From positions 62,001 to 126,000 of the forward strand of contig LPNH01000001.1 in the NCBI GenBank assembly GCA_001543385.1: a DNA stretch of 64,000 nt, written 5' to 3'. Source of the stretch: Candidatus Hemicellulosilyticus sp. P3 (GTDB lineage Bacteria > Bacteroidota > Bacteroidia > Bacteroidales > P3). Each line of letters opens with the position of its first letter. Within the stretch, counting starts at the first letter, position 1. The position numbers were made by a program, and so were the translations under genes. Below the pieces are notes generated by a model, which made no database searches, was not told where the DNA came from, and worked only from the letters and a program-made list of their open reading frames with translations. Shown here piece after piece: positions 8,312-15,831 of this stretch.

Positions 8312-9361
8312 ATGTCCATTTTTAAAGACCGTACCCTCTTGATCACTGGAGGGACAGGAAGTTTTGGCAACGCGGTGCTGAACCGTTTCCTTCGCAGCGA
8401 CATCGGCGAAATCCGCATCTTTTCGCGCGACGAGAAGAAGCAGGACGACATGCGGCACGACTTTCAGACCAAGATGCCCGAGGTGGCTCACAAAATCAAG
8501 TTCTACATTGGCGACGTGCGTTCGCTGGAGAGTTGCCGTTCGGCGATGCCGGGCGTGGACTATATCTTCCATGCGGCGGCGCTGAAGCAGGTGCCGAGCT
8601 GCGAGTTCTTTCCCATGGAGGCGGTGCGTACCAATGTCATCGGCACCGACAACGTGCTGACGGCGGCTATCGAGGCGGGGGTGAAGAGTGTCATCTGCCT
8701 CTCGACCGACAAGGCGGCCTATCCCATCAACGCGATGGGCATCACCAAAGCCATCGAAGAGAAGATAGCGGTGGCCAAGAGCCGCTACAGCGGCACCACC
8801 AAAATCTGCTGCACGCGCTATGGCAACGTGATGTGTTCGCGCGGCAGCGTTATTCCGTTGTGGATAGATCAGATTCGCAAGGGTAACCCTATTACCCTTA
8901 CAGAACCTAAGATGACCCGTTTCATCATGAGCCTCGAAGAGGCGGTGGACTTGGTGCTCTTCGCCTTCGAGCATGGTCAGAATGGCGACATCCTGGTCCA
9001 GAAAGCGCCTGCCTGCACCATCCAGACCCAGGCCGAAGCGGTGTGCGAGCTCTTCGGCGGAGACAAAAGCCAGATTAAAGTTATCGGCATCCGGCACGGG
9101 GAGAAGATGTATGAGACCCTCTTGACCAAGGAAGAATGCGCCAAAGCCGAGGACATGGGCGACTTCTACCGGGTGCCCGCTGACAACCGCGACCTGAACT
9201 ACGACAAATTTTTTCGCGAAGGCAACGCCAAGCGGGCTGAAATCGAGGAGTTCAACTCTGACAATACACTGCGCCTCAACCTTGAGGGGACCAAAGCCAA
9301 AATCGCCTCGCTGGAATACATCCAGAACGAGTTGAACGGCATTCCTAATATTGTGAAATAA
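8312..9361 (+). CDS. capE: UDP-N-acetylglucosamine 4,6-dehydratase/5-epimerase (CapE/WbjB type)
   Basis: 349 residues from ATG at 8312. An upstream non-ATG extension would only add a Phe/Ile-rich stretch, so I rejected it. It is a short-chain dehydrogenase: TGGTGSFGNAVL near the N-terminus binds NADP, HAAALKQVPSCE is the family hallmark, and LSTDKAAYPINAMGITKAIE carries the dehydratase active-site region (the usual Tyr-x-x-x-Lys is replaced by Met-x-x-x-Lys, as in FlaA1/CapE enzymes). It should convert UDP-GlcNAc to the 4-keto-6-deoxy L-talo/L-arabino intermediate, the first step to UDP-L-FucNAc. capG and capF follow directly. Confidence 0.9.
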   Translation: MSIFKDRTLLITGGTGSFGNAVLNRFLRSDIGEIRIFSRDEKKQDDMRHDFQTKMPEVAHKIKFYIGDVRSLESCRSAMPGVDYIFHAAALKQVPSCEFFPMEAVRTNVIGTDNVLTAAIEAGVKSVICLSTDKAAYPINAMGITKAIEEKIAVAKSRYSGTTKICCTRYGNVMCSRGSVIPLWIDQIRKGNPITLTEPKMTRFIMSLEEAVDLVLFAFEHGQNGDILVQKAPACTIQTQAEAVCELFGGDKSQIKVIGIRHGEKMYETLLTKEECAKAEDMGDFYRVPADNRDLNYDKFFREGNAKRAEIEEFNSDNTLRLNLEGTKAKIASLEYIQNELNGIPNIVK

Positions 9362-9442
9362 TAAGAGATTATACTTAAGCATGGAGGTCTTCGTATATCG
9401 GAAATCAGTGGCTTGTCAGAAGAAACATTAAGTTTTATATAA

Positions 9443-10606
9443 ATGAAAAATTTCAAGAATAACGGGAGATTAAAGCTGTTAATCATCGTCGGTACGCGAC
9501 CCGAGATTATCCGCCTGGCGGCGGTCATCAACAAATGCCGCCAATACTTCGACTGTCTGTTGGCGCACACGGGCCAGAACTATGACTACAACCTCAACGG
9601 TGTCTTCTTCAAAGACCTGAAGTTGGAAGACCCGGACATATACATGGAGGCCGTGGGCGACGACTTGGGGGCCACGATGGGTAACATTATCGACAAAAGT
9701 TACAAGGTGATGGTGGCGACACGTCCGGATGCCGTGCTGGTGCTGGGCGACACCAACAGTTGCCTGTCCGTGATCGGTGCCAAGCGGCTCCACATCCCCA
9801 TCTTCCACATGGAGGCGGGCAACCGCTGCAAAGACGAGTGTCTTCCCGAAGAGACCAACCGCCGCATTGTCGACATCATCTCCGATGTCAACATGGCTTA
9901 CAGCGAGCACGCCCGCCGCTACCTGGCCGACTGCGGCCTGCCGAAAGAGCGCACCTATGTGACGGGTTCGCCGATGGCGGAGGTGCTGCATCAGAACCTC
10001 GATGCGATTAAGTCCTCAAACATCTTAAAAACCTTAAACCTTAAACCGCAGAATTATATCCTGCTTTCCGCACACCGCGAAGAGAATATCGACACCGAGC
10101 GCAATTTCAACAGTCTCTTCACCGCCATCAACCGCATGGCGGAGCAATACGACATGCCAGTTCTCTACAGTTGCCATCCGCGCAGCCGCAAGCGACTCGA
10201 GACAAGCGGTTTCCAACTCGACCGTCGCGTCATCCGCCATGATCCGCTGGGTTTCCACGACTACAACTGCCTTCAGATGAATGCCTACGCGGTGGTGAGC
10301 GACAGCGGCACTTTGCCGGAGGAGTCGAGCTTCTTCACCAGCGTGGGCCATCCCTTCCCGGCGGTGTGCATCCGCACCTCAACGGAGCGTCCTGAGGCGA
10401 TCGACAAAGGTGATTTTATCATCGCCGGCATCGATGAAAAGAGCCTGCTGCAGGCTGTCGACACCGCTGTGGAGCTTTGCAGGAACGGCCATCACGGCTT
10501 GCCCGTGCCCGACTATGTCGACGAGAATGTCAGCACCAAGGTGGTGAAAATCATCCAGAGCTACACGGGCATCGTCAACAAGATGGTTTGGAGGAAAGAG
10601 CAATAA
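9443..10606 (+). CDS. capG: UDP-N-acetyl-sugar 2-epimerase (CapG/WbjD type)
   Basis: 387 residues, the usual length for non-hydrolysing UDP-GlcNAc 2-epimerases. The N-terminus has VGTRPEIIRLAAVI, later LGDTNSCLS, the HMEAGNRC loop and LPEETNRRIVD, and the C-terminal nucleotide-binding lobe has SAHREENID and VVSDSGTLPEESSF. Between capE and capF this is expected to catalyse the last step, UDP-N-acetyl-L-pneumosamine to UDP-N-acetyl-L-fucosamine. The 81-base gap from capE is AT-rich and contains no convincing gene. Confidence 0.9.
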   Translation: MKNFKNNGRLKLLIIVGTRPEIIRLAAVINKCRQYFDCLLAHTGQNYDYNLNGVFFKDLKLEDPDIYMEAVGDDLGATMGNIIDKSYKVMVATRPDAVLVLGDTNSCLSVIGAKRLHIPIFHMEAGNRCKDECLPEETNRRIVDIISDVNMAYSEHARRYLADCGLPKERTYVTGSPMAEVLHQNLDAIKSSNILKTLNLKPQNYILLSAHREENIDTERNFNSLFTAINRMAEQYDMPVLYSCHPRSRKRLETSGFQLDRRVIRHDPLGFHDYNCLQMNAYAVVSDSGTLPEESSFFTSVGHPFPAVCIRTSTERPEAIDKGDFIIAGIDEKSLLQAVDTAVELCRNGHHGLPVPDYVDENVSTKVVKIIQSYTGIVNKMVWRKEQ

Positions 10607-10634
10607 AGGGTAAGGTTTTAAACTTTTTCATGAG

Positions 10635-11900
10635 ATGAGAATTTTGGTGACAGGAGCGAAGGGGTTCGTGGGCAAGAACCTTTGCGCCCAGTTAAATAAC
10701 ATAAAAGACGGCAAAGACAGGACGCATCCCGGCTTGACCATCGAAGCCGTGTATGAATATGATATCGACAGCAAGCCCGAAGAGTTGGATGCATGGTGCC
10801 GCGACTGCTCTTTCGTCTTCAACCTGGCCGGCGTCAACCGCCCGCAGACGCAGGAGGAGTTTATGCAGGGAAATTTCGGTTTCGCCTCCACGCTGCTTGA
10901 CACACTCAAGCGGCATCGCAACACCTGCCCTGTGATGCTCAGCAGCTCGCAGCAGGCCAGCCTTGCCGGCCGCTTCGGCAACAGCGAATACGGGCGCAGC
11001 AAGCGGGCAGGGGAGGATCTATTCTTGGAGTATGAGAAAGATTTTTTACAGGCCAACGCGCCCTCGATTGGTCCCTCATGTGGGGAATATGAGGGTTCTC
11101 GGCTCGTGCTCTCACCGAGGGTGCTCATATATCGCTTTCCTAATTTGTTCGGCAAGTGGTGTCGCCCCAACTACAACTCGGCGGTGGCCACCTTCTGCAA
11201 CAATATCGCCTGTGGACTGCCCATCCAGGTCAACGACCCGTCGGTGGAGCTGGAGCTGCTCTACATCGACGATTTGGTCGACGAGATGATGGCGTGCTTG
11301 GAAAACCGGGAGCACCGGTGTGAGTTCGACGGGCTGGAGGTGCTTCCGCGCGAAGGCGGTCGCTACTGCTACGCCCCCGTCACCCATCGGGTCACGCTGG
11401 GCCGCATCGTCGAGCTGCTGCATCAGTTCCGCGACCAGCCGCAGACGCTTAATATTCCTGCCATGCCGGCCGATTCGTTTGAAAAGAAACTTTACAGCAC
11501 CTATTTGAGCTACCTGCCGAAGGACAAGGTGTCGGTCCCGTTGAAGATGAACGTGGATGCCCGCGGCAGTTTCACCGAGCTGGTGCACCTGCATGACTGC
11601 GGCCAGGTGAGCATCAACATCAGCAAACCCGGCATCACCAAGGGTCAGCACTGGCACCACAGCAAGTGGGAGCAGTTCATCGTTGTCAAAGGACACGGAC
11701 TTATCCAGGAACGAAAAATAGGCTCCGACGAGGTGATCGAGTTCGAGGTAAGCGGCGACCGCATCGAAGCGGTCACCATGCTTCCCGGCTATACTCACAA
11801 TATCATCAATCTCAGCGAGACGGAGGATCTGGTCACGGTCATGTACTGCAACGAAGTGTTCAATCCGGACCGTCCCGACACCTTTTTTGAGGAAGTATAG
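10635..11900 (+). CDS. capF: CapF-like bifunctional reductase/epimerase with C-terminal cupin
   Basis: 421 residues. The N-terminal Rossmann domain starts MRILVTGAKGFVGKNL and includes NLAGVNRPQT and the SEYGRSKRAGE segment (Tyr-x-x-x-Lys); the C-terminal cupin (about residues 310-415) has GITKGQHWHHSKWEQF with the metal-binding histidines. CapF/WbjC enzymes perform the 3-epimerisation and 4-reduction between CapE and CapG in UDP-L-FucNAc synthesis. Oddity: between the Rossmann part and the conserved YRFPNLFGKWCRPNYNS there are roughly 24 residues (from about residue 142) that I do not remember in other CapF proteins. They are encoded by a DNA segment made of nested inverted repeats (11058-11124). 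The frame is kept. Confidence 0.9.
   Translation: MRILVTGAKGFVGKNLCAQLNNIKDGKDRTHPGLTIEAVYEYDIDSKPEELDAWCRDCSFVFNLAGVNRPQTQEEFMQGNFGFASTLLDTLKRHRNTCPVMLSSSQQASLAGRFGNSEYGRSKRAGEDLFLEYEKDFLQANAPSIGPSCGEYEGSRLVLSPRVLIYRFPNLFGKWCRPNYNSAVATFCNNIACGLPIQVNDPSVELELLYIDDLVDEMMACLENREHRCEFDGLEVLPREGGRYCYAPVTHRVTLGRIVELLHQFRDQPQTLNIPAMPADSFEKKLYSTYLSYLPKDKVSVPLKMNVDARGSFTELVHLHDCGQVSINISKPGITKGQHWHHSKWEQFIVVKGHGLIQERKIGSDEVIEFEVSGDRIEAVTMLPGYTHNIINLSETEDLVTVMYCNEVFNPDRPDTFFEEV
11058..11124. repeat. 67-bp nested inverted-repeat element inside capF
   Basis: The outer arms GCGCCCTCG (11058-11066) and CGAGGGTGC (11116-11124) pair with one G-U. Inside lie CCCTCAT (11073-11079) and ATGAGGG (11089-11095), a perfect seven-base stem. 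The segment falls exactly where capF carries extra residues, so it may be a small in-frame insertion element that the gene tolerates. Confidence 0.5.
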
Positions 11901-11959
11901 GTTCAAGGTTTATTCTTGATGTTAATAATATTATTCACATAAATAATTTTATATATAAT

Positions 11960-13240
11960 ATGGCTAATCGTGACAGAATTTATTTGTGTTTGGCACACAT
12001 GTCTGAAAGTGGCTTGGAACAGAAATACATAAAAGAAGCATTCGATACCCATTGGGTGGTGCCGCTGGGCCCCAATGTCAACGGTTTTGAGAAGGACCTC
12101 GAGGATTATGTGAACACGAATATCACGAATAACGCGAAGGAACTCTCCAAGAGAGTTGTTGCCCTGTCGGCGGGAACCGCTGCGGTGCATCTGTCGTTGC
12201 TCGACTGCGGGGTGGGGCAGGGCGATGAGGTGCTGGTGCAGAGTTTCACTTTCTGTGCCTCCAGCCACCCCGTCACCTACTTAGGTGCACAACCTGTCTT
12301 CGTCGACAGTGATCCGCAGAGCTGGAATATGGACCCCGCCCTGCTGGACGAGGCAATCCGTGACCGCATGGCCAAGACCGGCCGCAAGCCCAAAGCTGTC
12401 GTTCCGGTGGCGCTGTACGGCATGCCCTACGATATTGATGCCATCATGGAGGTGGCTGGCCGCTACGGCATTCCCGTTGTAGAAGATGCCGCTGAGGGAT
12501 TCGGCAGCCGCTGGAACGGGCAGGTGTTGGGTACCTTCGGCCGCTATGGTGTGCTCTCATTCAACGGAAACAAGATGATCACCACTTCCGGCGGCGGGGC
12601 GTTGATATGCCCTGACGACGAGTCTTGGAACCGCATTATGTGGTACGCCACGCAGGCACGCGAAGCCTACCCCTACTATCAACATGAGGCCATCGGCTAC
12701 AACTACCGCATGAGCAACATTTGCGCCGGCATCGGCCGTGGTCAGATGACCGTGGCCGATCAGCACATCGCACACCACAAGCACATTCAACGCCTGTACG
12801 AAGAGGCTTTCAAGGGCATTGATGGCATCAACGTCCATTGCAACCCCGACAGCCGTTATGACAGCAACTATTGGCTCTGCACCATTGTGTTGGACGAGCG
12901 GCTGCATGTGAAAGGTCAGGAACGGGCCTATGGCGAGGCTGTCAGTGGAGCTGTGGGTGGCGCAGGCGGCGTGGTGCACGGTGGTGGCGGCCTGCATACC
13001 GACTGCGAGCCCAACGCCAATGTAGAGGCGATGCGCGTCTACCTTGACCAGAAAGGTATCGAGGCGCGTCCGCTGTGGAAGCCGATGCACAAGCAGCCGG
13101 TGTACGCAGGTGCCCCGGCTTATGTCAACGGAGTGAGCGAGAGTTTTTTCCGCTGTGGCATGTGTCTGCCCAGCGGCCCGATGGTGAGCGACGACGACGT
13201 GGCCTATATCGTGGCCTGCATCCGCGAGGCCATCGCATAG
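11960..13240 (+). CDS. DegT/DnrJ/EryC1/StrS-family aminotransferase (PglE-like)
   Basis: 426 residues. The PLP-dependent sugar aminotransferase core is clear: VALSAGTAAVHLSLLDCGVG, FTFCASSHPVTYLGAQPVFV, the aspartate in VVEDAAEGFGS, and the PLP lysine in SFNGNKMITTSGGG (about residue 203). It should add an amino group to a UDP-4-keto-6-deoxy sugar or similar, feeding the NeuD-like acyltransferase upstream. Around residues 330-345 there is a Gly/Ala-rich stretch (GAVGGAGGVVHGGGG) that looks like an added loop. A strong terminator follows, so this is the last gene of the locus. Confidence 0.9.
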   Translation: MANRDRIYLCLAHMSESGLEQKYIKEAFDTHWVVPLGPNVNGFEKDLEDYVNTNITNNAKELSKRVVALSAGTAAVHLSLLDCGVGQGDEVLVQSFTFCASSHPVTYLGAQPVFVDSDPQSWNMDPALLDEAIRDRMAKTGRKPKAVVPVALYGMPYDIDAIMEVAGRYGIPVVEDAAEGFGSRWNGQVLGTFGRYGVLSFNGNKMITTSGGGALICPDDESWNRIMWYATQAREAYPYYQHEAIGYNYRMSNICAGIGRGQMTVADQHIAHHKHIQRLYEEAFKGIDGINVHCNPDSRYDSNYWLCTIVLDERLHVKGQERAYGEAVSGAVGGAGGVVHGGGGLHTDCEPNANVEAMRVYLDQKGIEARPLWKPMHKQPVYAGAPAYVNGVSESFFRCGMCLPSGPMVSDDDVAYIVACIREAIA

Positions 13241-13273
13241 CGGTTGCGATAGAAACAGATATCACACATTGCA

Positions 13274-13305
13274 GGGCATGAAATTTTGGTTTCATGCCCT
13301 TTTTG
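13274..13305 (+). terminator. Rho-independent terminator of the polysaccharide locus
   Basis: A perfect ten-base stem GGGCATGAAA / TTTCATGCCC with loop TTTTGG is followed by TTTTTG. It lies 34 bases after the aminotransferase stop. Confidence 0.9.
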
Positions 13306-13419
13306 TTTGAACGGTGAACCTCGTCTACAGGACTTGCAGCGGTGGCGGTGTTTCAGAACTTCCATCTTTGATATGCCGAGTGGATGTCGTTTTTGTACTG
13401 CTATGTCGTGGAAAATGTG

Positions 13420-13427
13420 TATTTTTG
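13420..13427 (+). promoter_or_regulatory. TAnnTTTG box just upstream of the nucleotidyltransferase start
   Basis: TATTTTTG matches the Bacteroidota -7 box. Only seven bases separate it from ATG 13435, so transcription is expected to begin at or next to the start codon, which would make the message leaderless or nearly so. Confidence 0.5.
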
Positions 13428-13434
13428 CGATAGA

Positions 13435-14526
13435 ATGGACGGTATGACCATACATCCGGACGAGCAGACGCTGATTGCCTTGCTGCGAATGGCGTGGGGT
13501 GGGGCGGAGCAACCCTTGCCCGGTGGTGAGGTGGATTGGCAGTCGGTATATGAACTCTCTTTGCGGCAGGGCGTGACGGCTGTCGCCTGCGAGGGCTTGT
13601 TGCGGCTTCCGTCGGTCGACGAGGGGGTGCGCTACAACTGGATGGCGCAGACGCTGTTGTGCGAGATGGATTGCGAACGGAAGATACAGGCCACACGGAA
13701 ACTATCGCAGATGTGGGCAGAGCAAGGGATTCATGGCGTGGTGCTCAAGGGGCTGGCCTTTGCACAGCACTATGCCAATCCGACACACCGGCCTTTCGGC
13801 GATCTCGACGTGTTTCTGTTCGACGGCTGGGAAGCGGGCAACCGTGTCGCGGAGGATGCCGGCGTGACGGTGCGCCGCGGCTACTATAAACATTCCACGT
13901 TGAGTTTCCAAGGGCTGACGGTCGAAAACCACCGGTTCTGTACGCCGATACGGGGCGGCAGACGGCGCAAACAATACGAGCGCTATCTGCAGCAATTGTT
14001 GCGCCAGGAACCGTTGACGCCTGTTGAAGGGGTCCCGTTGCTGTCGCCGCCACCCCTGTTCAACTTGATTTTCTTTTTGTCGCATGCCCGTAACCATTTT
14101 CTCAACGAGGGCGGTGTGACTTTGCGCTTTGTATGCGACTGGGCGGCATTGCTGCAGGCCTATGGTCCCGACGGGGATTGCCGCCAGCCGCAGGAGTTGT
14201 GGCATGAATTGCTGCGGCGTTGCCGCGATTACGATCTATCTTCATTTGCCATGTCCATGAGCCGTTTGGCGCAGCAGGTGTGCGGTGTGGCGGCGCCGTT
14301 CGGCTGCGGTGCCGACGATGCCGCCGACCGGTTGCTGCTGGCTGACATGCTGGCCTCCAACGTGGCGCCCGTCGAGTTCTCCCAAGGTTGGCGCACCCGA
14401 TGGCAGCTGATACGCTCTGTGCTGGGGTCACGGCGCAAATTCCATTATTTTTCGCGCCGCTCCATGCCGGTCTCGCTGTTAGAATCGGCATGGGCGTACT
14501 GCACCGACCGCCATCCGTCGTTGTAG
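13435..14526 (+). CDS. Nucleotidyltransferase-fold protein (NTP_transf_5 type)
   Basis: 363 residues from ATG 13435; ATG 13444 is also possible. An upstream in-frame ATG at 13384 would lie ahead of the promoter box and is rejected. The pattern VVLKGLAFAQHYANPTHRPF followed by GDLDVFL is typical of the uncharacterised nucleotidyltransferase family PF14907: a conserved Lys-Gly, then an Arg-x-x-x-Asp-x-Asp catalytic-type motif. In Bacteroidota these proteins often sit beside polysaccharide loci, as here. The transferred nucleotide and the acceptor are unknown. Confidence 0.7.
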   Translation: MDGMTIHPDEQTLIALLRMAWGGAEQPLPGGEVDWQSVYELSLRQGVTAVACEGLLRLPSVDEGVRYNWMAQTLLCEMDCERKIQATRKLSQMWAEQGIHGVVLKGLAFAQHYANPTHRPFGDLDVFLFDGWEAGNRVAEDAGVTVRRGYYKHSTLSFQGLTVENHRFCTPIRGGRRRKQYERYLQQLLRQEPLTPVEGVPLLSPPPLFNLIFFLSHARNHFLNEGGVTLRFVCDWAALLQAYGPDGDCRQPQELWHELLRRCRDYDLSSFAMSMSRLAQQVCGVAAPFGCGADDAADRLLLADMLASNVAPVEFSQGWRTRWQLIRSVLGSRRKFHYFSRRSMPVSLLESAWAYCTDRHPSL

Positions 14527-14577
14527 CCCCGCCCCTCAATTCGGCTTTGTGATTTCATAGGTTTCATATATTTATTG

Positions 14578-14585
14578 TATCTTTG
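14578..14585 (+). promoter_or_regulatory. TAnnTTTG promoter box of the ATPase gene
   Basis: TATCTTTG fits the -7 consensus. It lies 64 bases before the ATG at 14650, which leaves the polypurine repeats inside the untranslated leader. Confidence 0.6.
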
Positions 14586-14600
14586 TGGCAGAATGAAGAA

Positions 14601-14640
14601 TAAAGAAGAATAAAAGAAAATAAAGAAGAATAAAAGAAAA
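14601..14640 (+). repeat. Perfect 20-bp tandem duplication in an untranslated leader
   Basis: TAAAGAAGAATAAAAGAAAA occurs twice head to tail (14601-14620 and 14621-14640), followed by a partial third copy. The strand is purine-only apart from a few T bases. It lies between the promoter box and the ATPase start codon. Confidence 0.9.
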
Positions 14641-14649
14641 TAAACGAGA

Positions 14650-15768
14650 ATGAAGAAGGTAGATGAAGGGAATCGTTGTGTTGTTTTTCAGCCTACGTTT
14701 GGTAACCGTCCGGACCAGTATATCGGGCGTGACGGGGTGATAGAGCAATTCATGGCCGGGTTGAGGGAGCCTGTGGGGAGCCGCAATCGTTGCTCGCTGT
14801 TCCTCGGACAGCGGGGTATGGGGAAAACGGCTCTACTGCTTGAGTTGAGTGATCGTGCGGAGAAGGCTGGCTATGTGGTGGCTCGTGTGACGGCTCACGA
14901 AGGGATGCCGCAGGCTATCATTGAACAGTTTCAGATGAACGGATCGGTCTTCTTCAAGGATGACAGGCGCAAGCTGACGGGCGTGACTGCCGGTGCGCTT
15001 GGATTCACCTTTGGTCTTACATTCTCCGAGGCTGCGGAGCGGCAGTACGGGTTCCGCTCGAAAATGTCGCTGCTTTGCGACAGACTCGCCGAGAAGAACA
15101 AAGGTGCACTGATTCTGATTGACGAGGTGCGCACATCGGCGGCCATGCGAGAGGTGGCATCGGCCTACCAGGAGTTGGTGGGAGACAGGAAGAATGTGGC
15201 CATTGCGATGGCTGGCCTGCCCCATGCCGTCTCCGGTGTTTTGAATGACAAGGTGCTCACATTCCTGAATCGTGCTACCAGGGTGGAGCTGGGATTGATT
15301 TCCACTAATCTGATCAAGGCGTACTATGAACGGGCATACAGGGGGATGGGTATCCATATTTCAGATGAGTTTCTGGACAGGGCTGCGCTGGCTACTCGCG
15401 GTTTCCCGTATCTGATGCAGCTGATAGGATATTATGTGATTCAATATACGCCGGAAGGTGGAACTGTCGACTGTGCAATCATGGATAGGGCTGAGAAATC
15501 TGCCATGGGGGACATGGAGAACAATGTGTTCAAACCGATTCTGAGTCCGCTGTCGGAAAACGACAAGATATTCCTGAAGGCGATGGCCCGACAGGGAGAA
15601 ACCGTGAGCACGGCCAAGCTGCAGGCGGCTTTGGGTAAGATGGGCCCGGCGATGCAACCTTATCGGAAACGGTTGCTGGAGGCGGGGGTCATTGAGGCGC
15701 CTCGCAGGGGAGAATTGGTGTTTGCGATGCCTTATCTGGCAGATTATTTGCTGGACAATAAGTATTAG
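14650..15768 (+). CDS. P-loop ATPase of the archaeal-type/STAND group
   Basis: 372 residues. After a short lead-in containing PDQYIGRDGVIEQF (a typical entry to Orc/Cdc6-like ATPases) comes Walker A GQRGMGKTALL (about residues 53-63) and Walker B ALILIDEV. A helical lid domain follows, then a C-terminal region (about 300-372) ending in a probable winged helix (KLQAALGKMGPAMQPYRKRL). Proteins of this shape are standalone ATPases often thought to be regulatory or linked to mobile DNA and conflict systems. Nothing in the neighbourhood fixes the role. It has its own promoter box and is convergent with the receptor gene. Confidence 0.75.
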   Translation: MKKVDEGNRCVVFQPTFGNRPDQYIGRDGVIEQFMAGLREPVGSRNRCSLFLGQRGMGKTALLLELSDRAEKAGYVVARVTAHEGMPQAIIEQFQMNGSVFFKDDRRKLTGVTAGALGFTFGLTFSEAAERQYGFRSKMSLLCDRLAEKNKGALILIDEVRTSAAMREVASAYQELVGDRKNVAIAMAGLPHAVSGVLNDKVLTFLNRATRVELGLISTNLIKAYYERAYRGMGIHISDEFLDRAALATRGFPYLMQLIGYYVIQYTPEGGTVDCAIMDRAEKSAMGDMENNVFKPILSPLSENDKIFLKAMARQGETVSTAKLQAALGKMGPAMQPYRKRLLEAGVIEAPRRGELVFAMPYLADYLLDNKY

Positions 15769-15831
15769 GCTACGTTTATTTCAGGGGTGTCGCAGTCGGT
15801 GATGCGCGGTTTCTGTTTTTTCAGGTCGCCG

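Noticed and set aside
9382-9432. A 16-codon ORF between capE and capG.
   Set aside because: It is short, has no conserved look and no coupling to capG. I regard it as chance.
10020-10050. CCTTAAACC-type repeats inside capG.
   Set aside because: The translated stretch (SSNILKTLNLKPQNYILLS) matches the ordinary family sequence at this position, so this is normal coding DNA with chance repetition.
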